Source of the DNA: Thiobacillus denitrificans DSM 12475
Lineage (GTDB): Bacteria > Pseudomonadota > Gammaproteobacteria > Burkholderiales > Thiobacillaceae
Direction of reading: 5' to 3'
DNA length: 64,000 bases
Assembly (NCBI RefSeq): GCF_000376425.1
Contig: NZ_AQWL01000002.1
Span: 391,805 to 455,804, forward strand
Below the pieces are notes generated by a model that was not told where the DNA came from, did not search any database, and worked only from the letters and a program-made list of their open reading frames with translations. The position numbers and the translations under genes are program-made. This document shows positions 57,310-64,000 of this stretch, piece by piece (position 1 is the first letter of the stretch; each line of letters opens with the position of its first letter).

Positions 57310-57857
57310 TGAGACGTCTGCTGGCGGCATTGCTGCTGACGCTGGCGGCCGGCTGCGCGTCCGTGTCGCCCACCGTTCCCACTGTTGCGTTGCCCCATGC
57401 CAACTGGACGCTGCAGGGGCGCATCGGCGTCCAGGCGGGCGAACAGAGCCTGTCGGGGAATATCCGCTGGCAGCATCGCGTGGAAGCGGATGAGGTATTG
57501 CTGATTTCGCCGCTGGGGCAGGGCGTGGCGCGCATCGTGCGTAACGCCGATGGGGTGACGCTTGAAGCGCCGAATCAGTCGCCACGCCACGCACCCGATG
57601 CCGAGTCCCTGACGCGCGAGGCTCTCGGTTATGCGCTGCCGGTGGCGGGCCTGGCATGGTGGGTACAGGCGCGTCCCGACCCCGGGCGCAGCTTCGAGGC
57701 CACGCACGACGGCAGCGGACGCATCGTGCAACTCAAGCAGGATGGCTGGGTGATCGATTATCTGCAATACGCCGCCGATGCGCGTCCGCGCAAGCTGGTG
57801 GTGGCGCGCGAGGGGCTGGAAATCCGTCTGGTGGCGGACAGCTGGCAAGCCGAATGA
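57309..57857 (+). CDS. lolB: Outer-membrane lipoprotein receptor LolB
   Basis: 182 residues. Lipobox LAAGC with Cys16. The mature part follows LolB: WTLQGRIGVQAGEQSLSGNIRWQH, LLISPLGQGVARIVRN, and WVIDYLQYAADARPRKLVVAREGLEIRLVAD. It takes lipoproteins from LolA and inserts them in the outer membrane. Starts overlapping the TPR gene stop (TGATG) and overlaps ispE by four bases. Confidence 0.93.
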   Translation: MRRLLAALLLTLAAGCASVSPTVPTVALPHANWTLQGRIGVQAGEQSLSGNIRWQHRVEADEVLLISPLGQGVARIVRNADGVTLEAPNQSPRHAPDAESLTREALGYALPVAGLAWWVQARPDPGRSFEATHDGSGRIVQLKQDGWVIDYLQYAADARPRKLVVAREGLEIRLVADSWQAE

Positions 57858-58744
57858 GCCACGCCTATCCCGCCCCCGCCAAGCTCAACCTGTTCCTGCA
57901 TGTTATCGGCCGGCGCACCGATGGCTACCACCTGCTGCAAAGCGTGTTTCGCCTGATTGACCGTGCCGACACCGTGCATCTTGAATTGCGCGGCGACGGT
58001 CGCGTGGTGCGCGAAGACGACCTGCCCGGGGTGCCCGAAGACCGCGATCTGAGCGTGCGCGCGGCGCGCCTGCTGCAGGCGCATGCACCTGCAGGCGCCG
58101 GAGTGAGCATTCGTCTCGACAAGGCGCTGCCGATGGGGGGCGGACTCGGTGGCGGCAGCTCCGATGCGGCCACCGTGCTGCTCGCCCTGAACCGCCTGTG
58201 GCAGGTCAACCTGCCGCGTGAAACCCTGCAAAAGCTGGCGCTGCAACTGGGTGCCGACGTACCGGTGTTCGTGTTCGGCCAGACCGCGTTTGCCGAGGGC
58301 GTGGGCGAAATCCTGCGTCCGGCGAGTGCGCCGCCGGCATGGTATGTGGTACTAACGCCACCCGTGCAGGTGCCGACCGCTGCAATTTTTGCAGCGCCGG
58401 AATTGACACGTAACACGCCAGCCCTCAAAATGGCGCCCTTTTCCGCAGGCATGGGTCATACGACCTTACACGGGCTTCGGTCCGTAGAAAGTCGAAGTCC
58501 CCTCGCGGGGCATAACGACCTGCAGCCCGTGGTCGTCAGCCGCTATCCTGAAGTTGCCCGTCATCTCGAATGGCTGGCGCAGTTCGGCGAGGCGCGTATG
58601 ACCGGATCGGGTGCCTGCGTGTTTGCAGCGTTTGGAACGGAAGAGGCGGCACAAGGCGTGCTGCGTCAACTGCCCGAGACGATGCAGGGTTTTGTGGCGC
58701 AGGGTCTCGACAGGCATCCCCTGTACGATTTTTGCGCCGGGTAG
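57854..58744 (+). CDS. ispE: 4-diphosphocytidyl-2-C-methyl-D-erythritol kinase
   Basis: 296 residues from ATG 57854. GHMP kinase of the MEP isoprenoid pathway. The N-terminal PAPAKLNLFLHVIGRRTDGYH has the catalytic Lys, and PMGGGLGGGSSDAA is the ATP loop. C-terminal GSGACVFAAF is the third GHMP motif. Between RNTP and HNDLQPVV there are about 31 residues where E. coli has about 13; the extra segment includes HTTLHGLRSVESRSPLAG and its DNA is palindromic. The frame is intact so the enzyme is probably active. tRNA-Gln follows. Confidence 0.95.
   Translation: MSHAYPAPAKLNLFLHVIGRRTDGYHLLQSVFRLIDRADTVHLELRGDGRVVREDDLPGVPEDRDLSVRAARLLQAHAPAGAGVSIRLDKALPMGGGLGGGSSDAATVLLALNRLWQVNLPRETLQKLALQLGADVPVFVFGQTAFAEGVGEILRPASAPPAWYVVLTPPVQVPTAAIFAAPELTRNTPALKMAPFSAGMGHTTLHGLRSVESRSPLAGHNDLQPVVVSRYPEVARHLEWLAQFGEARMTGSGACVFAAFGTEEAAQGVLRQLPETMQGFVAQGLDRHPLYDFCAG
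58472..58501. repeat. Palindromic insertion inside ispE
   Basis: GGGCTTCG (58472-58479) pairs with CGAAGTCCC (58493-58501) with one bulged base and a 13-base loop. It lies in the stretch coding for the extra residues of IspE. It looks like a small mobile hairpin element fixed in frame, but I found no second clear copy in this window. Confidence 0.45.
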
Positions 58745-58751
58745 TGCCCAT

Positions 58752-58826
58752 TGGGGAGTCGCCAAGTGGTAAGGCATCGGATTTTGATTCCGACATTCGC
58801 AGGTTCGATCCCTGCCTCCCCAGCCA
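58752..58826 (+). tRNA. tRNA-Gln (anticodon TTG)
   Basis: 75 bases including the encoded CCA. Acceptor stem TGGGGAG with CTCCCCA, G discriminator, T-arm AGGTTCGATCCCT, and anticodon stem TCGGA / TCCGA around loop TTTTGAT (anticodon TTG). It sits between ispE and prs, a conserved betaproteobacterial order. Confidence 0.96.
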
Positions 58827-58836
58827 GTTAAGCGAG

Positions 58837-58861
58837 CAGCCGCCAGTGGCGGCTGTTTTTG
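58837..58861 (+). terminator. Rho-independent terminator after tRNA-Gln
   Basis: Perfect eight-base-pair stem CAGCCGCC (58837-58844) with GGCGGCTG (58848-58855), a three-base loop, then TTTTT. It lies 36 bases before the prs start, so prs depends on read-through or a promoter overlapping this site. Confidence 0.85.
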
Positions 58862-58897
58862 TTGTAGTGCGGACCAGCCAAAACGCCGGAGACTCGC

Positions 58898-59848
58898 GTG
58901 TCCATAGACAATCTGATGGTGTTCAGCGGGAATGCCAACCCGCGTTTAGCCAGTGATGTGGTGCGTCATCTCAATATCCATCTCGGGCGTGCCACGGTGT
59001 CGCGTTTCTCCGATGGCGAGGTGATGGTCGAAATCCTCGAGAACGTGCGCGGCAAGGACGTGTTCGTGCTGCAGTCGACCTGCCAGCCGACCAACGACAC
59101 CCTGATGGAAGTGATGGTGATGGTCGATGCACTGAAGCGCGCCTCGGCTGCGCGCATCACGGCGGCGATCCCGTATTACGGCTACGCGCGGCAGGATCGG
59201 CGCACCCGCTCGGCGCGGGTGGCGATCACCGCCAAGGTGGTGGCCAACATGCTGCAGGGCGTGGGCGTAGACCGCCTGCTGACGATGGACCTGCATTCGG
59301 ACCAGATCCAGGGATTCTTCGACATCCCGGTCGACAACATTTATTCCAGCCCGATCCTGCTGGGTGACATCTGGAAGCGCGACCATCCGAACCTGATGGT
59401 GGTGTCGCCGGATGTGGGCGGGGTGGTGCGGGCGCGGGCAATCGCCAAGCGGCTGGAGTGCGATCTGGCGATCATCGACAAGCGCCGCCCCAAGCCCAAC
59501 GTGGCGAAGGTGATGCACATCATCGGCGACGTCAAGGACCGCACCTGCATCATCATGGATGACATGGTCGACACCGCCAACACGCTGTGCGAGGCGGCCA
59601 CCGCGCTGAAGGGGCACGGTGCGAAAAAGGTCATGGCGTATTGCACCCATGCCGTGCTGTCCGGCAGCGCCGCTGAGCGCGTGACGAATTCCGCGCTCGA
59701 CGAGCTGGTGGTGACCGACACCATTCCGCTGCGCGACGACGCGCGCGCATGCAAGAAAATCCGGCAATTGTCGGTGGCTGAATTGCTGGCGGAGACCATC
59801 CGCCGCATCAGCAACGAGGATTCCGTCAGTTCGCTTTTCATCGAGTAG
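58898..59848 (+). CDS. prs: Ribose-phosphate pyrophosphokinase
   Basis: 316 residues from GTG 58898 with CGGAG at about 58887-58891 (an ATG at 58916 is the alternative start). It makes PRPP from ribose 5-phosphate and ATP. Seen: [49 protein letters not shown], and the PRPP loop [14 protein letters not shown]. Length matches the family. Confidence 0.97.
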   Translation: MSIDNLMVFSGNANPRLASDVVRHLNIHLGRATVSRFSDGEVMVEILENVRGKDVFVLQSTCQPTNDTLMEVMVMVDALKRASAARITAAIPYYGYARQDRRTRSARVAITAKVVANMLQGVGVDRLLTMDLHSDQIQGFFDIPVDNIYSSPILLGDIWKRDHPNLMVVSPDVGGVVRARAIAKRLECDLAIIDKRRPKPNVAKVMHIIGDVKDRTCIIMDDMVDTANTLCEAATALKGHGAKKVMAYCTHAVLSGSAAERVTNSALDELVVTDTIPLRDDARACKKIRQLSVAELLAETIRRISNEDSVSSLFIE

Positions 59849-59860
59849 GGCTGGCTGAAT

Positions 59861-59884
59861 GCCCCTGGTCGCGGGGGCTTTTTG
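59861..59884 (+). terminator. Rho-independent terminator after prs
   Basis: Stem GCCCC (59861-59865) with GGGGC (59874-59878), an eight-base loop, then TTTTT. Lies 12 bases after the prs stop. Confidence 0.75.
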
Positions 59885-59887
59885 GGC

Positions 59888-59914
59888 ATGCATTGACCAT
59901 TTTCGGCAATGCAT
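59888..59914. repeat. Perfect 8-bp inverted repeat in the rplY leader
   Basis: ATGCATTG (59888-59895), 11 bases, CAATGCAT (59907-59914), 28 bases before the rplY ATG. It may form a leader hairpin for L25 autoregulation or bind a dimeric repressor. It is distinct from the prs terminator just before it. Confidence 0.55.
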
Positions 59915-59941
59915 CATCAAGCAGTTAATTGGAGAGAACCT

Positions 59942-60550
59942 ATGAATATCGAAGTCATCGCTGCCAAGCGTGAGCTGCAAGGTACGGGTGCGAGCCGCCG
60001 TCTGCGTCACGCGGGCAAGGTCCCCGGCATCGTCTACGGCGGTACGGCCGCCCCGGTGCAGATCGAGCTGGATCACAACGCGCTGTACCACGCACTGCGC
60101 AAGGAAGCTTTCCACGCCTCCGTGCTGACGCTGAACCTCGACGGCGCCAAGGAATCGGTGCTGCTGCGCGATACGCAATGGCATCCCTACAAGCAGCAGG
60201 TGTTGCACGTCGACTTCCAGCGCGTCGACAAGGATCACAAGATCCACGTCAAGGTGCCGCTGCACTTCCTCAATGCCGATGTGGCGCCGGGCGTCAAGAC
60301 CGGCGGCGGCAAACCGCACCACATCGTGACCGAGCTCGACGTGCAGTGCCTGCCCGGCAGCCTGCCTGAGTTCATCGGGGTCGACATGGGCCAGCTCGAA
60401 GTCGGTCATTCGATCCATGCGAACGATCTGAAATTGCCCGCAGGGGTTGAACTGGTTGCGCACGTCAAGCAGGAAAACCCTGCGGTGGCGTCAATCAACG
60501 CGCCCAAGGGTGGTGGCACTGAAGAGGCGCCCGCGGCGCCTGCGGCGTAA
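59942..60550 (+). CDS. rplY: 50S ribosomal protein L25/general stress protein Ctc
   Basis: 202 residues from ATG 59942, preceded by GGAGAG. The N-terminal 5S rRNA-binding L25 domain ([27 protein letters not shown]) is joined to the C-terminal TL5/Ctc domain ([21 protein letters not shown] and beyond). It stabilises 5S rRNA in the ribosome. The long two-domain form is typical of betaproteobacteria. An Ala/Pro tail ends it. Confidence 0.96.
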   Translation: MNIEVIAAKRELQGTGASRRLRHAGKVPGIVYGGTAAPVQIELDHNALYHALRKEAFHASVLTLNLDGAKESVLLRDTQWHPYKQQVLHVDFQRVDKDHKIHVKVPLHFLNADVAPGVKTGGGKPHHIVTELDVQCLPGSLPEFIGVDMGQLEVGHSIHANDLKLPAGVELVAHVKQENPAVASINAPKGGGTEEAPAAPAA

Positions 60551-60566
60551 CCAGGCTGCGCAATTT

Positions 60567-60585
60567 CCGGGAGTTTTCATCCCGG
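60567..60585. other. Hairpin between rplY and pth
   Basis: CCGGGA (60567-60572) pairs with TCCCGG (60580-60585) around a seven-base loop. There is no following T-run, so it is not a standard terminator; it may be a processing or pausing site. Confidence 0.4.
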
Positions 60586-60606
60586 TGATTGTGTGCCATG
60601 TGCGGC

Positions 60607-61203
60607 ATGACAGCGCCTCGCCTGATTGTCGGCCTCGGTAACCCAGGGCGCGACTACGAAGAAACCCGGCACAATGCCGGGTTTTGGTTTTGCGCGTCTC
60701 TCGCGCAGGCGTGGGGCATTCCGCTGGCGCATGAATCGCGCTTTCATGGCATTGTCGGGTGCCGTCCCGGAAACGTCTGGATGCTGCTGCCGCAGACCTT
60801 CATGAATCGCTCCGGCCAGGCGGTCGGGGCGCTCGCGCGCTTTCATCGCATCGCCCCGGCCGAAATTCTGGTGGTGCACGACGAGCTCGACATCCCGCCC
60901 GGCCAGTTACGCCTCAAGTTCGGCGGAGGCATGGGCGGGCACAACGGCTTGAAAGACATCACCTCGCATCTGGGGACGCAGGACTACTGGCGGCTGCGCA
61001 TCGGCATCGGCCATCCCGGCGACCGCAATGAGGTCGTGAATTACGTCCTGAAGCCACCGCGCCGCGAGGAGCAGCGCGAGATCGATGCAGCGATCGAACG
61101 TGCGGTCGGCCTCATGCCGCTGATCGAGCAGGGCGAGTGGAACGCGGCGACCCAGCGCGCCAATACCAACCCCTCAGCCAAACCCAAACAGGAAATCCCA
61201 TGA
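60607..61203 (+). CDS. pth: Peptidyl-tRNA hydrolase
   Basis: 198 residues from ATG 60607 ([14 protein letters not shown]); in-frame ATG 60598 and TTG 60589 are alternatives. It recycles tRNA from peptidyl-tRNA. Catalytic His is in [40 protein letters not shown] and GHNGLKDI follow in family order. Overlaps ychF by four bases. Confidence 0.96.
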   Translation: MTAPRLIVGLGNPGRDYEETRHNAGFWFCASLAQAWGIPLAHESRFHGIVGCRPGNVWMLLPQTFMNRSGQAVGALARFHRIAPAEILVVHDELDIPPGQLRLKFGGGMGGHNGLKDITSHLGTQDYWRLRIGIGHPGDRNEVVNYVLKPPRREEQREIDAAIERAVGLMPLIEQGEWNAATQRANTNPSAKPKQEIP

Positions 61204-62291
61204 GTCTCAAATGCGCCATCGTCGGATTGCCCAATGTCGGCAAATCCACGCTTTTCAATGCGTTGACCCAGGCAGGCATCGCAGCGGAAAACTATCCTTT
61301 CTGCACCATTGAGCCGAATACCGGCGTGGTCGAAGTACCCGATCCACGTCTGGCGGCGCTGGCGCAGATCATTAATCCACAAAAAATTGTCCCGGCCATT
61401 GTCGAGTTCGTGGATATTGCGGGCCTGGTCGCGGGGGCGTCCAAAGGCGAGGGGCTGGGCAACCAGTTTCTTGCCAATATTCGTGAAACGGACGCGATCT
61501 GCCACGTGGTTCGCTGCTTTCACGATGAAAACGTGATCCATGTCGCCGGCAAGGTCGACCCGCTGTCCGATGTGGAAACCATCGCCACCGAGCTGGCATT
61601 GGCCGATCTGGCAAGTGCCGAAAAAGCACTGGCGCGCTATGAGAAACCCGCCCGGGCTGGCGACAAGGATGCGCAGAAAATGGTTGCGGCCCTGAAGCCC
61701 GTGGTCGCCACCCTGAACGAAGGCCGCCCCGCTCGCGCCGCCGGACTGGATGCGGAGGGGCTGGCCGCGATCAAATCCCTGTGCCTGATGACGGTAAAAC
61801 CCACGCTCTATGTCGCCAATGTGGCCGAGGATGGCTTCCACGATAACCCCATGCTCGATGCCCTGTGCGCGTTTGCCGAAAAAGAGGGCGCACCGGTAGT
61901 GCCGGTTTGCGCGGCGCTGGAGGCCGAGCTGCAGGAATTGTCGCCGCAGGAACGTGTGGAATACCTGAAAGAGCTCGGCTGGGATGAACCGGGGTTGAAT
62001 CGCCTGATTCGCGCCGCCTACGATCTGCTCGGCCTGCAGACCTACTTCACCGCCGGCGTGAAGGAAGTACGCGCCTGGACTATCCGTAAGGGCGACACCG
62101 CACCGCAGGCGGCGGGGGTCATCCACACCGACTTCGAGCGTGGCTTCATTCGCGCGCAGACCATCTCGTTCGAGGATTTCGTCGCCTGCAAGGGCGAGCA
62201 GGGCGCCAAGGAAGCCGGTAGGATGCGTGCCGAGGGCAAGGAATATATCGTCAAGGACGGCGATGTCCTGAATTTCCTGTTCAACGTGTGA
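61200..62291 (+). CDS. ychF: Ribosome-binding ATPase YchF (OBG family)
   Basis: 363 residues, the usual length. [15 protein letters not shown] is the P-loop; [24 protein letters not shown] has G3; the C-terminal TGS-like domain has [15 protein letters not shown] and [16 protein letters not shown]. YchF prefers ATP and associates with ribosomes. pth-ychF is a conserved pair. Confidence 0.97.
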   Translation: MSLKCAIVGLPNVGKSTLFNALTQAGIAAENYPFCTIEPNTGVVEVPDPRLAALAQIINPQKIVPAIVEFVDIAGLVAGASKGEGLGNQFLANIRETDAICHVVRCFHDENVIHVAGKVDPLSDVETIATELALADLASAEKALARYEKPARAGDKDAQKMVAALKPVVATLNEGRPARAAGLDAEGLAAIKSLCLMTVKPTLYVANVAEDGFHDNPMLDALCAFAEKEGAPVVPVCAALEAELQELSPQERVEYLKELGWDEPGLNRLIRAAYDLLGLQTYFTAGVKEVRAWTIRKGDTAPQAAGVIHTDFERGFIRAQTISFEDFVACKGEQGAKEAGRMRAEGKEYIVKDGDVLNFLFNV

Positions 62292-62330
62292 GATTCGGTA
62301 TGGGGAACGGGGAGTTTTCATGCGGGGTGT

Positions 62331-62360
62331 TTGACAGGGGCTTCTGAAAGACCCTATAAT
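62331..62360 (+). promoter_or_regulatory. Strong sigma-70 promoter of the tRNA-Tyr/Gly/Thr-tuf operon
   Basis: Both hexamers are consensus: TTGACA at 62331-62336 and TATAAT at 62355-62360, with an 18-base spacer. GC-rich sequence (TTCGCGC) follows the -10, a possible discriminator for stringent control. It starts 16 bases before tRNA-Tyr. Confidence 0.93.
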
Positions 62361-62375
62361 TTCGCGCTTCGTTTG

Positions 62376-62460
62376 GGTGGGGTTCCCGAGCGGTCAAAGG
62401 GATCAGACTGTAAATCTGACGGCTCTGCCTTCGAAGGTTCGAATCCTTCCCCCACCACCA
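62376..62460 (+). tRNA. tRNA-Tyr (anticodon GTA)
   Basis: 85 bases, class II tRNA with long variable arm. Acceptor GGTGGGG with CCCCACC, A discriminator and encoded CCA. Anticodon loop CTGTAAA gives GTA. First gene of the tRNA-tuf operon. Confidence 0.97.
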
Positions 62461-62488
62461 GTTTTTTGCAGTTCGAGCGGGGCTAAGC

Positions 62489-62540
62489 GGGTGGAGCGTG
62501 GTTGTTGACGCTTTAGCGGCTTTACAACCACGATCTACCC
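62489..62540. repeat. Long hairpin between tRNA-Tyr and tRNA-Gly
   Basis: CGTGGTTGT (62497-62505) pairs perfectly with ACAACCACG (62524-62532); GGGTGGA before it pairs with most of TCTACCC after it with a wobble, so the stem is about 16 base pairs. It ends three bases before tRNA-Gly. Probably an RNA processing structure in the operon transcript; not followed by a T-run. Confidence 0.6.
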
Positions 62541-62543
62541 CTT

Positions 62544-62617
62544 GCGGGTGTAGCTCAATGGTAGAGCTGAAGCCTTCCAAGCTTAAGACGAGGGTTCGAT
62601 TCCCTTCACCCGCTCCA
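62544..62617 (+). tRNA. tRNA-Gly (anticodon TCC)
   Basis: 74 bases with the acceptor GCGGGTG and CACCCGC, T discriminator and encoded CCA. Anticodon loop CTTCCAA gives TCC. Second tRNA in the operon. Confidence 0.96.
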
Positions 62618-62651
62618 GTTTTGTGTGGGCTTATTTGGTAGTAAGTCCGAA

Positions 62652-62726
62652 GCCCATGTAGCTCAGTGGCAGAGCACTCCCTTGGTAAGGGAGAGGTCGG
62701 CAGTTCAATCCTGCCCATGGGCACCA
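62652..62726 (+). tRNA. tRNA-Thr (anticodon GGT)
   Basis: 75 bases with acceptor GCCCATG and CATGGGC, A discriminator and encoded CCA. Anticodon stem CTCCC / GGGAG with loop TTGGTAA gives GGT. Third tRNA in the operon, directly before tuf as in the E. coli tufB operon. Confidence 0.97.
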
Positions 62727-62806
62727 TGTTTTGCGTATCGGCCAGGATGGCGGGCGGTGCGCCGGTTTGAAAAGCGGTTCTTGTGCAAATTTGAGGGGTA
62801 CTTGAA

Positions 62807-63997
<1,191 letters not shown>

Positions 63998-64000
63998 GGC

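Noticed and set aside
58946-60463. 505-codon minus-strand open frame opposite prs and rplY
   Set aside because: Both plus-strand genes are certain, and the antisense translation has no family features.

Overview
The window is 64 kb of GC-rich, tightly packed chromosomal DNA from a betaproteobacterium, most like a Thiobacillus-type sulfur-oxidising chemolithotroph. The reasons are the family make-up and gene order: ftsY-ftsE-ftsX-rpoH; lolB-ispE-tRNA-Gln-prs-rplY-pth-ychF; tRNA-Tyr/Gly/Thr-tuf; a caa3 oxidase locus with the betaproteobacterial small assembly protein, ctaG, DUF2970 and DUF2909 genes; a CIRCE operator at rpoH; and a tandem rhodanese. The species is an inference; the sequence alone does not name it.

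Region 1 (1-18273) is a surface-polysaccharide cluster in two opposing blocks. The plus block (1-6037) has a divergent NodB-like deacetylase, four glycosyltransferases and a periplasmic TPR protein. The minus block (18273-6080, read right to left) has a GT4 glycosyltransferase, a decayed polysaccharide pyruvyl transferase, a SAM methyltransferase, a Wzx-like flippase, a polysaccharide deacetylase, three GT2 glycosyltransferases, a PAPS-type sulfotransferase, and a 1037-residue protein joining a GT2 domain, a membrane domain and a sulfatase-fold domain. Together they point to a flippase-exported glycan that is deacetylated, sulfated and perhaps phospho-decorated. Base composition falls in parts of this region (about 5.0-6.0 and 15.3-17.2 kb), as expected for horizontally shuffled glycan loci.

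Region 2 (18.5-27.5 kb) is housekeeping: aroB (no aroK beside it), dgt, a tandem rhodanese, comF on the minus strand, a small membrane protein, and a complete overlapping biotin operon bioB-bioF-bioH-bioC-bioD.

Region 3 (27.6-43.6 kb) is a respiratory island. A DUF2244 gene is followed by a caa3-type cytochrome c oxidase with its assembly factors (coxB with fused cytochrome c, coxA, small assembly protein, ctaG, DUF2970, coxC, then SURF1, a SCO-like protein, ctaA, ctaB). An Rrf2 regulator with three clustered cysteines and a SCO lipoprotein gene come next, then the cbb3 oxidase ccoNOQP and its maturation genes ccoG, fixH-like and ccoS, plus a 35-residue single-helix protein. Strong bidirectional hairpins bound the units.

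Region 4 (43.7-64 kb) is core: a DUF3943 protein, rpoH behind a CIRCE element, ftsX-ftsE-ftsY, a catalytic/non-catalytic M16 peptidase pair, rsmD, coaD, a YfhL-type ferredoxin, a dynamin-like GTPase, mutM, a TPR lipoprotein, lolB, ispE (with an in-frame hairpin insertion), tRNA-Gln, prs, rplY, pth, ychF, and the tRNA-Tyr/Gly/Thr-tuf operon behind a near-perfect sigma-70 promoter. No CRISPR array, intact insertion sequence or prophage was seen. The least explained items are the GT2-membrane-sulfatase fusion with Thr at the nucleophile position, the palindromic insertion in ispE, and the 35-residue protein ending the cbb3 locus.
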